Source: Pelecanus crispus
Taxonomy: Eukaryota; Chordata; Aves; Pelecaniformes; Pelecanidae
DNA length: 64,000 nucleotides
Direction of reading: 5' to 3'
Assembly: GCF_030463565.1 (NCBI RefSeq)
Contig: NC_134655.1
Location: forward strand, 6,522,372 to 6,586,371
Positions 38,206 to 51,694 of the stretch are shown here, one piece after another (positions within the stretch are counted from its first letter, which is position 1; each line of letters begins with the position of its first letter). The notes beneath the pieces were generated by a model, which saw nothing but the letters and a program-made list of their open reading frames with translations, was not told where the DNA came from and ran no database searches. The position numbers were made by a program, and so were the translations under genes.

Positions 38206-41200
38206 GCCAGGGCCAAGTTGTTCATGACAGTTATATTTAATGTACATACTTCATCCTGCACAGTTTTCCTGTTATGCAGTTTATATTTTCTATTGTTGAA
38301 ATTGATTGCTGGTGCTTTTAACTCATTTTCACTTGCTTTTGCATGATCCTTAATATTGCCTGGCAAAAAAGGGAGGAAATTCATGAATTGGTCAGGATTA
38401 AATGGATTCTGGCTGGAGGCATAAAATATTCATTGAAATACTGCAACACTGAAGCTATCCAGAGCTCAACCGCTTGACCTGCCTCTAGATCAGTCTGTTG
38501 CTGCATAGAACCACTCGTGTACTCCACCTTCTCCTCCTTCACCTTCATCCAGTGAGAGGTTCGAAGGTGATGGTGAAGTGTAAGAATGATTTTGATGTGC
38601 TGCTGTCTTATATTCTCTGTCCTTCCAAAAGTATCCACCAGCATCACAGCAGTTGACCACTGCATTGGTATTTCTGTAAATTGTGTCTTTTTATACATAC
38701 CCAAGATCAAGGGGGCTTATGAATTGTCCCTGCCTACTCAGAAGGACAAGTCAGCTGCCTGTGTTACCATGTTTTCCCCTCCCTTGACTGTACTGAGCCC
38801 TAGGACCATCTGTGCAAGGGCTGTCAGGGCAAGGCTGGAGGGAACCTGGTGGGATAGCACATTAAATGAGGATTTGGTAGTAGAAAGGAGGAGAAATATT
38901 CTGCGCATAGGATACACCATGTAAATAGACACAAGAGAAAGGGACAAATGGACTATCGAGGCTGTCACTGCCAATAAGAAGGACTTTGGAGGACAGATGA
39001 AATATGCGGGTCCTGGAGTTCAGCCTTAGTACTGAGAAGTTTGCATGGGATGCTGATGGACTGGGGAGTCAGTGGAAGTGGAAGGAGCTGGAACAGTGCA
39101 GCTGGCGAGGACAGCAGAGGAGCGGCAGAATTTGCCCAGAGACAGCTATCTTTCCTTGGTGATTCAAGGAAATATGCAGGACAGCAGGAGCAAAAATACC
39201 GTCATGCAGTGTGTTTGAGGCAGTACGCCAAATAATGAAAGGGATTTAGGGCTTACTGTTGACAGATCCGTGAGTACTGCTGGGACAAAGAATGTAGCAT
39301 CATTAGAAGCCCTTATGCTGGATGAGGTTCTGGTGAGACCTTCTGAAAACTTCTAGTGAGTTACATTTTAAAAAGAAAGTTTTTAAACACTTAATATGCC
39401 ATGACTAGCCTAATAGGGAGTGTGTTAGAAAGCTTGCAATGTAGGGCAGAAAGAACTATGCTGAACTTTGAAAATATATGTAAAGAAAAGCTCTGGGGAT
39501 TGGGCCAGTTCTCAATGGAAATGAACAGACTTGCAGGAGCCCTCAGTTAAAGAAAAAAAAGAGCACAATGGAAGAGTTTTCTGAGGGGAAAAAAAAGCAT
39601 AGAAATGAGGTTTAAAGATGTTACTTAGAGATCAGTCCTGATACTGTCATTGAAACAAACGGCTTTGAGTGCTAAGAGGTATAAATTAGAAGGCAGGTAA
39701 CTGGGGATGAGATAAAGGATGACCTAGTTGAAGAGAAGAAAGCTTTTCCTTCTCTGCCTGGTCCTAACATTTTTAATTCTTAATTGCCATTAGCAACCAT
39801 CTTGAAAGCATGTCACTCTATTAGTGTTATTTCCAGTTTTGGAAAGAGGCCACCGTTAGCACGTTCTGAATAATGCTGTAAACGTTGTATTTTAAAAAGT
39901 GGGATTTTTGCATGGTGCGAATTCCCTGCTCTAGAAATAGAGCAGAAGTGAGTAAGTTAACTGAAATGCTAGAACAGACATCTAACTTTGTCTCGGTACC
40001 TAAATCAATGTGGGAAACAGGAATTAATCACAGGTTTCCTTTAAGTGCAGAACTGCCTGCCCTGGCGCTTCCTGCAAGTATATAAAACAGTCTGTAGGCA
40101 TGTATGCATTTTATATTAATAATAAATCTATGTACAATCAGGCATTTTAACATCAATCTTAATCTAGCAAGACTGTTTTTTTATCAATTGAACTGCTATT
40201 TTAATTGACTTCTAAAAATGAAGCAAAGGCTGTTGTTAAAACCAATGAGCATGATGCATAGTAATACACTGATTAGAATGCAGCTCTGTTCCCTCGTGTC
40301 TTTTGCATAACTTGGAGGAACTTGTTGTTGGATGCAGTCCAGGTTTTATGACTGAATATCTACGAAATTGAAAATTGAATGCTTGGCCAGTCTTACTTAT
40401 TTTTGCTTTTTTTTTTTTTTTTAATAACAAAAAAGGCAGTAACTCACTGGCCTCAATTCAAAAGTCCTGCAGATACAGGCTTTGACAGCTATGTTTATTA
40501 TTGCATTTAGCAAATGATCTCCCTTTATTTACCAGTCTTACAGCAAGTTCTAATGATAGGAACAAATCATCAGCCAGTGTGTATCAGTTTACGTTGACTC
40601 AAATCAAAACACAGACAAGGAAATAATACAGTCATCTTGTCTAACTGTAGACAGTTTAGGTTTGAGAATGAAAGTCAAGAGAAGTGCACATTTATGTGAT
40701 TATTTACACTGCAAAATTTCTAGCTGTAACACTAATGGAAGTAGAGTCAACGAATGTTTAAAAATATATAATAAATATATCTTTTTATGTACCACTAACA
40801 TTATTATTGAAGTCAGCTGAATTTTTCTCCCTATTTTCATCAGCTGAAATTCTGACCTGACATTGCTTTCAGAAACCAGTCTTCCCTGGCTTGTAACAGA
40901 ACACGTGAGCTCCAGCCTCTCACGGGGGCTCCTTACGACGTTGTATGTACGTTGGAGGAGTCATCTTTAAGAAGCCACTGGGATTTGAGATCAGCTTTTC
41001 AGTGACGACGATGAAACGAGGCCTGCTACCCATGTATCATCCTGTCTTGCCCTGACAAGGGTGTTAAATTTAATTTAAATCTAGTATAAGAAAGTAAACA
41101 AATGAGACATAAAATGTGGAATACAAGGGAAGTAATGGCATCCACCCAAACCTTATTTTAACTCTGTGAGCTTTCAAATACTGCTGCTATCCACTTCACT

Positions 41201-41309
41201 GCTAATTCTGGCTCTGTTTGGTGTTCATTCTTGTTTGTTGTGTTGTCCCTGAAATTTAGATTGTAAGCAATTTGTATTCAAGACTTTCCTTTCTCCTAAC
41301 TGCATCCTA

Positions 41310-41338
41310 CAATAACAATAATAATAATAATAGCAATA
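41310..41338. repeat. AAT-type microsatellite
   Basis: Interrupted aat/aac units (aataacaataataataataa) lie in an intron of TENM1. Confidence 0.85.
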
Positions 41339-42910
41339 AGAACATCAAATATGTACATAGTCAGTAAATGAATATGAGCCAGGGTATATTCCCTGCTTGC
41401 TTTTCAGTTATTTTACCACCAGGAGGATTTGTTTTCAGAAATTGCAAGAAGTTTGCAAAGAAATATAATAAACTTAATCCATCAGACTGTATACAAGCAA
41501 ATATAGCTGAACTGAGCATCACATTTTACTTGGGCTCCTTAACTATCATTAGAGCATAAATTGTAATAGTTACAGCAATCTACAGGGGTATATAGGTATT
41601 TTACAGCTATTGTAAATGAACACTATTAAAGTTAGACATGTGTGTATATAAAACCCCAGGAATGGTAGCTGAAGAAAGAACACCTGCTTCTTCTAGATTT
41701 TCAAATTATTTTGTATCTAAAAACAGAAAGGGGAAAGAAAAAAAGTGTTCTTTCTAATCACTACCACCATATGATCACAGCTTGAATTATTAAACAGGTA
41801 TTCTTAACCATTTACTTTCCGGCTATGCCTCCAGGTCTCAGTGAGGAGCAAGCACTGTGCCATGCGCTGTGCTAACACTTGCACTGACACCGTCGCTGCT
41901 GTAAGGAATTTATTAATTGGAATAGATTAATACAAGTGATTAGATAAAATGCAGTAGATTAATACAATGAGCACATTGAGCATTGATCTGAAAAAGACAA
42001 GTCAATGAGCAATGTCTTATGGTTCCCTAAATTATATCTCTGATTTAAATGGAGTTTAATAGTGATTGCCCAGTCACTGAATGATGTGAGGAAGAAGATG
42101 ATGAAAGCCCTGAATAAATATATTTTGTCTTCATGAATCTGGCTTAGCTTTGAACTTGATTTCAAATTGAGAATTGGGCTGCCCCTCTGCTTTTTCCTGT
42201 TGGACCATAAATGTTAACAGATCGTAGCACAGTCACTCTGTTCGTCTGTCGGACACAGTGAGTTTAGCAAATGTTGCAGTTCCCAAATGTGGGACGAGAG
42301 CTGCAACGAGGAATATGGCTGGCACCAGGCACTGCTGCCGCTGGCTTTCACCAGCTCCGGGAGTGGGGTGGTTTGGTGGAGAAGCGTGATGATGCTGGTG
42401 AGCAGGATCTTCGGGAGCTGCAAGCTCAGCTCTTGCCTTTGCAGCATCGGTATGCGACCCGGCGTGGGCTGTCCCGGAGCAGTAGCTGACCTGTCAACAT
42501 TACCGGAGCTTAAGAGAGAGGATGTGAGATAGGATAGCTTTGTTAATTTGTGGGCTTAACTACACATCTTTGGCTGGAATCAAAAAGTCCATCCACAGAG
42601 AGATGAAAGTTGAGAAGAAAGAGGAAAAACTTAGGAAAAGGTGAGAGCAGAGATGAGGGTTTAGCACATGGAAACAGGAAGCATCCTGCAATGCAAAGTA
42701 TAATAAAACTGAATGCAAGCAGCTTTTTGTTTCTTGGTCCTCCTGTTTCTGATCTGAATATTTTTCTGTTTTCTTGTCTTTAATAAGGCCTAAATTCTCC
42801 ATCACAATGTTAAGCCATTGCACATTTTGATTAGAGCTGACACAGAAGTGTTTGTGTTGTGTGTAATTAAGACGCATTGTTTTCTTACCTTACTGTATCT
42901 TCGTGTTTAG

Positions 42911-43207
42911 GCCCACAACAGAAACCTGCTCTCCATTGATTTCGATCACGTAACCAGAACAGGAAAGATTTATGATGATCATCGAAAATTCACACTTCGG
43001 ATTATGTATGACCAGACAGGACGCCCAATTTTATGGTCACCCATCAGCAAGTACAATGAGGTCAATATCACTTATTCACATTCTGGATTGGTCACCTATA
43101 TCCAAAGAGGAACCTGGACTGAGAAAATGGAGTATGATCCAAGCGGGAACATAATTTCCAGAACATGGGCAGATGGTAAAATATGGAGTTACACATATTT
43201 AGAAAAG
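42911..43207 (+). CDS. TENM1: TENM1 exon: YD shell segment
   Basis: This exon of 297 bp (99 codons) is phase 0 on both sides. It runs from [19 protein letters not shown] to IWSYTYLEK before gtaaat and encodes partial residues 482-580. YD-type repeats are plain: [31 protein letters not shown] and [17 protein letters not shown]. One sequon (NIT) is present. Because the exon is a multiple of three with symmetrical phase, skipping would keep the frame but remove about 99 residues from the shell. Confidence 0.95.
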
Positions 43208-46200
43208 GTAAATAATTTAAAAAGTGGTTTGTTGTACCAAGGCAAATATTCATTTGATATGGATATTATATTGTGAACTATGTTATAATGCTATCTCTTG
43301 CAAGACTATTTAAGACTTTTTAAACAGAAAAATGCATGCAGTTACATAACTAGGTAAAAATGTCTTTGGATGTGCTTAGACCTACGTGCCACCAGTTCAA
43401 ACGTGCCATAGTTTAGTTCTGAAGAAAGTTATTAGCACCTCAGGTTTGTTTAATTGCTAAGTAGAGATGACTTCTTGGTCTCAGTCCAAGTTCAAGTGAA
43501 CAAAGGGCACTCTCAGTGCTGAAACCCATGTTGCCACTCTGAATAACATAGTCAAAAATGTAACAGTTGCTGAAAAGGACTGTCTCCTCCCCACAAACTC
43601 AGTTCTTCTAAGCAAAATTTAGGAGGCAGTGAGTACAAGTTTGCACCTACTCAGTGCTGTGCTGTAAAAAAGGGATTGATCCTGTGAGGAGAAAGATTTC
43701 TTCAGTATTTATGAGGGCTATTCGGGGGGGGGGCATATTAATGTGAAATGAGTTGTTGCTCTGCTTTTATAGTGACTTCGTGTCTAAATTGCCTGAGTAT
43801 TGTAATTTTCATTTATGTCTATAGGTAATGGTCACAAGATGGGGGAACAGGTGTTGTACAGGCTAAGGAACAGCCCCTCATTCATCTGTAGAAGCATCTC
43901 ATTTGGTATCATCTTGTCTCTCATAACCAAAAAGCCAATCTGTATTTTTAAAGCTTTCAGAACTTAGTGTGAAATTGTACTGAAACAGCGTCCTTTTAAA
44001 CTTTTTTTTTTTTAAATAGCAACATCTGGGACTATCCAATATACCCTGAGTTTGCAGAACATTTTCCTTGAACCTGTCAACCACAGGGAAGCGCTAGGAG
44101 GGGGCAGGTGCGGTAAAACTGATAGGGGGTATTACACGCAGGAAATCCAATCACTTTGAAGTTATTTATATATTTAAAAGTTCAAAATGTGTACTTTCAA
44201 GATAAACTTTGCTGTACTTATTTTGAATGTATTTCAGCCTGATCCTCAAAAAACTTAAACCTAACCCAGAGAAAAAAATGATTTAGACTGGAGAAGGCAT
44301 AAAAATGTGATTCCTTCCTTGTCTGCGTGCAGTATGATTCTTGCACATGTTAACAAGATTGGCAAACCCTAGAAGCTTCAGAAGTTTGGTTCAGATAAAT
44401 TCGTCAGGGCTTCTTTTGTCTGTATGCTCTTCTGCAAATTGCAAGTAAACAGGCGTTTAGTACAGCTTTCACATATTTGGGCAATGTGCCTTTTGGAGGA
44501 ATCTTTTATTTTTTCTTTGGGCCTAATGGACCATAATTTTGGAAAGATGTATGCTTCTTATCTTTCCAAACCACTTTGTTCTTAGTTTATGACGAGCTTA
44601 TAAATAAAGTCATATAACTTAAAACTGTTATTCTGGAATTCTGCACAAGTGGCCAAATCCTGATCTTGTAGAAGCAAATGGCAAAAGCTTACTGGTTCAG
44701 GTAGCAGCAGGCTTGGGTCATGCTGTAACTAGTCATTATAATCATTGAAAGTCATACACACCATGGACATAATCTCCCCACTATTTAATGTACTTTCATG
44801 ACTGTTTGTTCCTTGTGCCAAAGAAAGATGAATTCGCTGTCAAAATTAGACATTGAAATATCATTTTGTGGCTCCATTAAAGTCAATAATTCATTGGGTT
44901 AATTATGTAATGATTGCTAAAGGTTGTCTGAAACCTCCTAAGACCCAATGATTCCTTTTATCAAGAAATCAATTATATAGTTCACTTCCAATTCATAGTT
45001 ATTTAATTCTTCATTTTTTAGCATTTGATGAGTTAATTGTAAACCTTCAAAAATCTCTACCCCTTCCAAAATCAGCTCCAATAATTTAGGTTTTAAAAAG
45101 CACTATGATAGTAGCACTGTAAATAATTTTTACTGATGAGATTCAGTTCCTCTTGTTTTGGTCACTTGCCTCAATTAGTTAATGGTGGTATAAAATCTCC
45201 TGAATACTCCAAGCTTGCTTCCAAAATCCTGCCGTATACCACCAGACAAAATAGATGAGCGGCTGCGTGCGTATGTTGGACAGAAATGACATCTAGTGGC
45301 GATGCTCAGCATTTCTGTGTATTCCCAGTAGAGCTCCGAGTAATTGCCACTGGCTGTTTGTCTCGCTGCACCATGTGGCATCAATCATTACGTGGTTGAC
45401 CAGGCTCTGGTTGCTTTTATAAAATGACAGCTTTTTGGATGTTTTATGAGCTACCCTCTGAAATCCTTTAAAACAATTAGAACCCAATTTGCGCAAAGAG
45501 TTGAAAAATCTATTGTAATATTATTAGGATGAATTGGGAATTCATTTTTTTTCTCTTTATGGTATCCTCTAATAGGCTAGAGAGGATACTAAGTCTCCAA
45601 CCCTTGTACTGTCTATCCTTTTCCTACCCTGGACAAAAGTGGAAAAGCCACAAAGTGCTGTAAAAATGGCACACAGGGGCACTAAAGTTATATTAGAGAT
45701 GTTTCTGATCTTGTTATTCATACTCTGTCAATGGCAGACAGCTTAAAAATAGGCCTGGGAGCAGTATATAGAGGCGTCACATCAGTGCTAGGAGAGAGTT
45801 CAGCCAGTGGTTTACTGCAGACTGGGGACTCTTGACTGAAGGTGAAAACAAAATAAACACTGTGCGTGTTAGAACTGCTTGGCAGACCAGCAATAAAGCG
45901 ATCAGGAAAAGCTCGGTGTAAAGGTCTGTCGTCACCAGCTGGCAGAGGATAGCTTGCGAGTGGCATATGTTGGTGCTCTCTGGCTTGCGTACAGGTGACA
46001 GATGTCTTTCACCAAGGGCAGGAAGAAATACATCTTGGGAGGACGGGGGGCTGGGGGTGCGGAGAGCGTGGCCAAGGCTTAGCCTATCTGTGGTCCTTTG
46101 AACAAGCTCTTGGGCTATTTGTCAGAGCAAAGTGGCTCAGGGCCAATGTTACTTAACACATTGCAGGGCTGAGCTCTTGGTGTTTTCTTCCCAGAGATTT

Positions 46201-47333
46201 CTGAGCTTAGAGGGAAAAAAAGCCTTTTTTCCTAATTTCTTTTCCCCATGCTCTATGAAAAAGCAGTCGCACTGTTCCTGATAAGACTTTGTTTTGCATG
46301 ATGTCGCAATCATGCAGAAGCCTGACAAATTTGCTTATGTGCCTGGTAGGTTTGGGCTGTGAGCTAAGAACTGTGCAGTGTCAGCACTCCGTCTCAGCTC
46401 AGACAGTGTGGCAAGGATGTGCAGCGCTCTGGTCCAGCCAAGCCACTTACTGGAGCTGGTGGAAGGCTACAAAGTTCCCCCATACATTTTCCCTCTGTGT
46501 TTTCATTACGCTTGTTTCAACAGTGACTGTCCATCAGTGGGCTTGTACTCTGTGGCACTGTGACTTTTCACGACTGGTGAAAAAGTTTACAGAACCCAAA
46601 CTTGAAATTTGCACAGAAAAATGTCTGCCGTGCTTGCACATTCACCTGCCAAACAAACCAGATTTCATTGACCAACAACAATTAACCAACACAGGGCAAA
46701 TACTAAGTACCTGCATAGAAATTATATTCTTTGTAAACATTAAAAAACAGAGAGAGAAGTAGTCACACCAAAGAACCCGCAGACTATTTTCATCCATCTG
46801 TAGGCATGGAGATACTGTGACCTCTGGGGCAAGGTGCCTTTAATAGAAGACATACAGAAAAAGGGGTAGGTGTGTGACAGAGATCTGCAGAGCACCAATA
46901 AAAGCTAAACACCTCGTACACACCATTGAAAGTTTCCCCTTTCCACCTCCCCTAGAAACATCTGCTGGTGCAGATGCTCTGCCTGTGTGTGAGGAAGAGG
47001 TTCCCTCTGGTTTTGCTTCCTGAGAGGATGACCTAAATATTTCAAAGCAACGTAGCAAGTCAGCATGAGGCTGAAACGCTACTGAGAGCCACATCTGCCT
47101 CCCAGTTTCGAGGTCCTTACCTCTAGACTTACTATTATTATCCTCCTGTTTTGTACCATCTTGCTGGCCAGGTCTCCTGGAGCTGAAAGCTTCACTTGGA
47201 ATTGTGCAGACAGTAAGAGCAAACTGCAAGAGTAGATGGTTGTTTCAGCATTTCCTTAACCTTCAGGCACTCACTAGGTGAATAACTATTTGCTTGATCA
47301 GCCGCTTATACTGCCATTCCTGTTTGATTGCAG
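43208..47333 (+). other. TENM1: TENM1 intron (4.1 kb)
   Basis: This is a phase-0 intron with donor gtaaat and acceptor tgtttgattgcag. It holds a run of ten G at 43724-43733 and a CTCF-like core on the minus strand at 45287-45299. The 157-codon open frame at 46289-46762 is not recognisable as any protein. Otherwise nothing was recognised. Confidence 0.87.
45287..45299 (-). promoter_or_regulatory. CTCF-like core motif
   Basis: The minus strand reads ccactagatgtca, matching the CTCF core CCASYAGRKGGCR at all but one position. This is a single motif match with no support from conservation or occupancy. Confidence 0.25.
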
Positions 47334-47721
47334 TCCGTGATGCTCCTGTTGCACAGCCAGCGCCGCTACATCTTTGAGTACGACCAGTCCGACTACCTGC
47401 TCTCGGTCACCATGCCGAGCATGGTGCGCCATGCCTTGCAAACCATGCTGTCTGTCGGGTACTACCGCAACATCTACACCCCTCCGGACAGCAATGCGGC
47501 TTTCATACAGGACATCACCAGAGATGGACGGCTTCTGCAAACATTGTATCCCGGGACAGGACGCAGAGTCCTTTACAAATACACCAAACAGTCCCGACTT
47601 TCTGAGATTCTTTATGATACTACTCAAGTCACGTTCACCTACGAGGAATCTTCTGGGGTTATTAAAACAATACATTTAATGCACGATGGGTTCATCTGCA
47701 CCATCAGATACAGGCAAACAG
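47334..47721 (+). CDS. TENM1: TENM1 exon: YD shell segment
   Basis: This exon of 388 bp enters in phase 0 with [18 protein letters not shown] and leaves in phase 1 in RYRQTG. It encodes partial residues 581-709. The region includes [40 protein letters not shown] and [20 protein letters not shown], all strongly conserved in teneurins. The donor gtttgt is a weak match to consensus compared with the other exons, but phase and the next exon's start ([11 protein letters not shown]) fix it. The following intron is short (669 bp). Confidence 0.94.
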
Positions 47722-48390
47722 GTTTGTGTAATTGCGACCACTTTGCTAAAGTTTCTGGCCCTGATCCTGCGCTTACCTGTCATGAAATTCCATTATTTTT
47801 ATGTCTACAAGTTCTTGTATTTTACATTTCAATAGAAAAATATGTGTGTATATCTCTATGTCTGTATCCATAGGCATATATAGCTCTCCCATTTGAAATA
47901 CAGTTTTCTGTTTATTGCTTGCTATGGAATAGCTCTTATAATGTTTGATTGTTTTTATTCCACTGTGTGGATATTTGCTAAATACTAAATCAAGTTGGTT
48001 TATTGCTTGTATTTTCAAGTTTCCCTGTTTATACCGCAATATAACATAAATTCCAAAGGACTGTTTATATGAGGATGGAAATCACCATGTAAAATAAATT
48101 TAGTTTAGAATTATCTTGTAAGTAAATAGAAATCATAATTATGAATAAAATAGCATTCATTTAAACAAATGTTAATAACATATAAATATTTTGTAGAGCA
48201 AGCATTAATAAAGGTTTGTGAGAGTATAATCTAACATAGTGGTACTTTCTGAGACAGTCAAGTAGCAATAAGGCTCAAGGGTATATCTGAGTTCATCGTT
48301 TGTCTGTGCTAGATCTGTAGGGTAAATATACTGTGGACATAATTCATTATTTTTCTTGCTTTTCCTCTTTCCCCTGTTTGTTTTGGACAG
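47722..48390 (+). other. TENM1: TENM1 intron (669 bp)
   Basis: This is a short phase-1 intron with weak donor gtttgt and good acceptor gtttgttttggacag. It is AT-rich and nothing else was seen. Confidence 0.92.
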
Positions 48391-49611
48391 GTCCGCTTAT
48401 TGGTCGCCAAATCTTCAGGTTTAGCGAAGAAGGGCTTGTAAACGCCAGATTTGACTACAGCTATAACAATTTCCGTGTCACGAGCATGCAGGCCATGATA
48501 AACGAGACGCCTCTTCCCATAGATCTATACCGTTACGTCGATGTCTCTGGCAGGACTGAACAATTTGGGAAATTCAGTGTAATTAATTATGATTTAAACC
48601 AAGTTATAACCACCAGTGTGATGAAACATACCAAAATTTTTAGTGCCAATGGTCAGGTGATTGAAGTACAATATGAAATTCTCAAGTCTATCGCTTACTG
48701 GATGACCATCCAGTATGATAATATGGGTCGTATGGTGATCTGTGATATACGCGTAGGTGTAGATGCCAATATAACGAGATATTTTTATGAATATGATGCT
48801 GATGGTCAACTTCAGACTGTGTCTGTGAATGATAGAACCCAGTGGCGCTACAGCTATGATCTCAATGGCAACATCAACTTGCTGAGCCATGGAAACAGTG
48901 CGCGCCTCACTCCTCTGAGATACGATCTGAGAGATCGCATTACCAGACTTGGAGAAATTCAATACAAAATGGACGAAGATGGCTTTCTCAGGCAAAGAGG
49001 CAATGAGATCTTTGAGTACAACTCTAACGGTCTGCTGAACAAAGCGTACAACAAAGTGGCTGGCTGGACTGTGCAATACTGTTATGATGGTCTTGGAAGA
49101 CGAGTTGCAAGCAAATCAAGCCTAGGACAACACTTACAGTTCTTCTATGCTGATCTCTCCAACCCAATAAGAGTTACTCACTTGTACAATCATACTAGCT
49201 CGGAAATAACATCCCTATATTATGATCTTCAAGGTCATCTCATTGCAATGGAATTAAGCAGTGGAGAAGAATATTATGTTGCCTGTGATAACACTGGAAC
49301 ACCTCTAGCTGTATTTAGCAGTCGAGGCCAAGTCATAAAAGAAATTTTGTACACCCCATATGGAGAGATCTACCAGGACACTAACCCAGATTTCCAGGTT
49401 ATCATCGGGTTTCATGGAGGGCTCTATGATTCTCTTACTAAATTAGTTCATCTGGGTCAGCGGGACTATGATGTCATTGCTGGTCGGTGGACGACACCAA
49501 ATCATCATATATGGAAGCACCTGAATGCTGTCCCACAACCATTTAATCTCTACTCATTTGAAAATAACTACCCAGTTGGCAGGATCCAAGATGTTGCTAA
49601 GTATACAACAG
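48391..49611 (+). CDS. TENM1: TENM1 large exon: core of YD shell and RHS-core C-terminus
   Basis: This is the largest visible coding exon (1221 bp), phase 1 on both sides, encoding partial residues 710-1116. It carries the densest YD array: [74 protein letters not shown] and [12 protein letters not shown]. It ends with the RHS-core signature ([12 protein letters not shown], then [20 protein letters not shown]), the sequence that closes the shell before the internalised linker. Sequons NET, NIT and NHT are present. The frame stays open for 58 codons past the donor (gtaaaa), but the extension has no teneurin similarity. Confidence 0.97.
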
Positions 49612-50093
49612 GTAAAAGTAACACATTTCTCATGAAAGTGCAGCTTTTGATCAGATCCTGGTATGGATTCAAGACTCCAGAAATCTTTTGCGTACATCCA
49701 AAGTTACTGTTTGGCTCTAATCTTACATATATTAAAGTCATTTCTTTAATGGATAACATCTTACTGAGCTTGACCTGTTTTCTATAGCCTTTATGGTAAC
49801 CAAGAAAATAATTAATAGTTCTTTCTGCTGCTTTTCTAAGTGCTAAAATTAGGGCAAGAATGGAGGCAGCTTAATTTTCCATTATGAATAGATAGAAGGT
49901 ACACTATTGATTTGAGTATAGCTATGCTTTGTAATCAAATAATTTGTTTGCTACAGTAAACTCTGTAACCAGTACTGAAAACATAAACTGATGTGAAATC
50001 GTTATTTCTGCATAGCTGGGATTTCTGCAGACTACCCTCACTTTTTCTAGGATTTATGCGCCTTATTGCCAGTGTCCTTTTCTTGTTTTGTAG
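49612..50093 (+). other. TENM1: TENM1 intron (482 bp)
   Basis: This is a short phase-1 intron with donor gtaaaa and a strong acceptor (cttttcttgttttgtag). Nothing else was seen. Confidence 0.92.
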
Positions 50094-50236
50094 ACATTGG
50101 AAGCTGGCTAGAACTGTTTGGTTTCCAGCTGCACAACGTACTACCGGGATTCCCAAAACCAGAGATAGAAGCTTTGGAGACAACATACGAACTGCTGCAG
50201 CTTCAAACAAAAACTCAAGAGTGGGATCCTGGAAAG
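50094..50236 (+). CDS. TENM1: TENM1 exon: linker after the YD shell
   Basis: This exon of 143 bp enters in phase 1 (split Asp, giving TTDIGSWLELFGFQLHN) and leaves in phase 0 at QTKTQEWDPGK before gttagc. It encodes partial residues 1117-1164. The segment HNVLPGFPKPEIEALETTYE belongs to the linker that threads from the RHS core to the C-terminal Tox-GHH-like domain in teneurin structures. It is intact, and the acceptor polypyrimidine tract is good. Confidence 0.95.
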
Positions 50237-51694
50237 GTTAGCAAAAACTCTGTTCAGCTGCTTCTAATACTAAATTAAGGAATTTGATTAGAAAATATTG
50301 GAGACCAAGCAAATAATGTGACTGTATCTTTCAACAGGCAAGGCAAATAGTCTAACAATGCTAGAAATTTTAATGTTGTCACATTATGTACAGGCATCAG
50401 TGCAGAGGTGAGTTTAAAACTCCTTAAAGGAGAAGCTTTTAGGAATACAGTGAAGAAACTTCGCAGCCATTTACAGAGAAACCATCCAAATTTGAGGGGC
50501 AGGATAGGCAAAAGGATAAAGGTGTTTGTCTGAAAATTGAAAAAGTTGCAAAAAATTCTGTGGAAATAAAAAACTAAAACCACAGATTTTCATCTTTGTT
50601 AGCAAAGATGCCACAAGAGATGCAAAAATCACTGAGGTTATAAACAGCTTTACAAGTCTGTACCTCTGCATTATTATGGCAGGGAAACAGAAATGTTGCT
50701 GTGGATTTGCAGGGGAATGTGTAAAACTCAACCTTGCTGCAGGGCTTATTTTCAGTAAAGAAGAGCCATGCAGCAGCTATCAGAGTCTAGCAATCAATGT
50801 AACTGCAACAGGACCAACTACCGATATTCTGGGCAGGTGTTCATGTTTTGCATTTGACCACACGAGCACCTGTTAACAAAGAAATATGATTTTGCAAAGA
50901 GGAGAGAGAAAAGATGCCTTTTCCTCTAATGTGGTCAGGAAAAGGAAGTATAAAGTGTTGTGAGTTCGTGTTAGCAGCATTTAACACACTTGTTCTCCCA
51001 TGCACAAATGAATGCACAAAGTGCAGAGGGCTGGGCTTGTCCCACATGTAGGAGCCTGTCCATGTAAAATTGTCACTGAGATATGAAAGAAGCTATTACA
51101 AAGGCACAGAAAAAGTGCAGCGATAGGTATAGTGTTAAAAGACAAATAGATGGTTGGAGTGAGGGTTTTTTTTAGCCCAGTGGGGAGCAGGATCTACAGA
51201 TCTGATGTGCGTGCGTGGTTCCTATTGTTCTAGTGTCTTGAGACCTTCACAGCCTGCTTTCCTTAAAGAATGGGCTATAAAAAATGTTATTGCTGTTTTA
51301 CAGAAGACATAATTAGACGCAGAGAGACTAAGCATAGAATCATGTGAGAGAGTACAGCTTTGAGTTCAGGTTTCCCCACGCCTAAGAGTCGAAAGAGCAG
51401 CCATTACAGTAACAACTCAGAGACCGGAGGAAGAAGAAAAAGGAAGAATAAATACAAAAATAGCATTTGTGATAAACATGTTTTCCATTTGTTTTCTGGA
51501 AACTAAGGAGTCCAAGAGGCAGAAAGCAATACCTTAGGCGATTAGAAAGGCCCGGCTCTGTGGATGTGCGTGATGTTTTACAAACAAATTGAAGAACCAT
51601 TCTAAGCAATTCAGAGATTAGTAGGGCCTGTAAGACACTGTAATGAAGTGCAAGATGCCTCTCCTGCAAACTTTATTGGTATTTTCTTTTCCAG
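50237..51694 (+). other. TENM1: TENM1 last intron (1.5 kb)
   Basis: This is a phase-0 intron with donor gttagc and acceptor attttcttttccag. It is ordinary sequence; no repeat family or further exon was recognised. Confidence 0.9.

Larger units (their letters stand above)
36830..42910 (+). other. TENM1: TENM1 intron (6.1 kb)
   Basis: This is a phase-0 intron with donor gtaagg and acceptor tcttcgtgtttag. It contains a poly-T run near 40407-40422, an AAT/AAC simple repeat near 41310-41338 and a possible very old, CR1-like fragment near 38148-38205. No coding sequence was recognised. Confidence 0.88.

Noticed and set aside
46289-46762. 157-codon plus-strand open frame in a TENM1 intron
   Set aside because: It has no similarity I recognise and no exon-like borders in phase with TENM1.
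48594-49076. 160-codon minus-strand open frame opposite the largest TENM1 exon
   Set aside because: It is an antisense shadow of the YD-repeat coding sequence.
49612-49787. Extension of the largest TENM1 frame into the next intron
   Set aside because: A consensus donor and the in-phase next exon show that splicing occurs at 49611; the extension is not teneurin-like.
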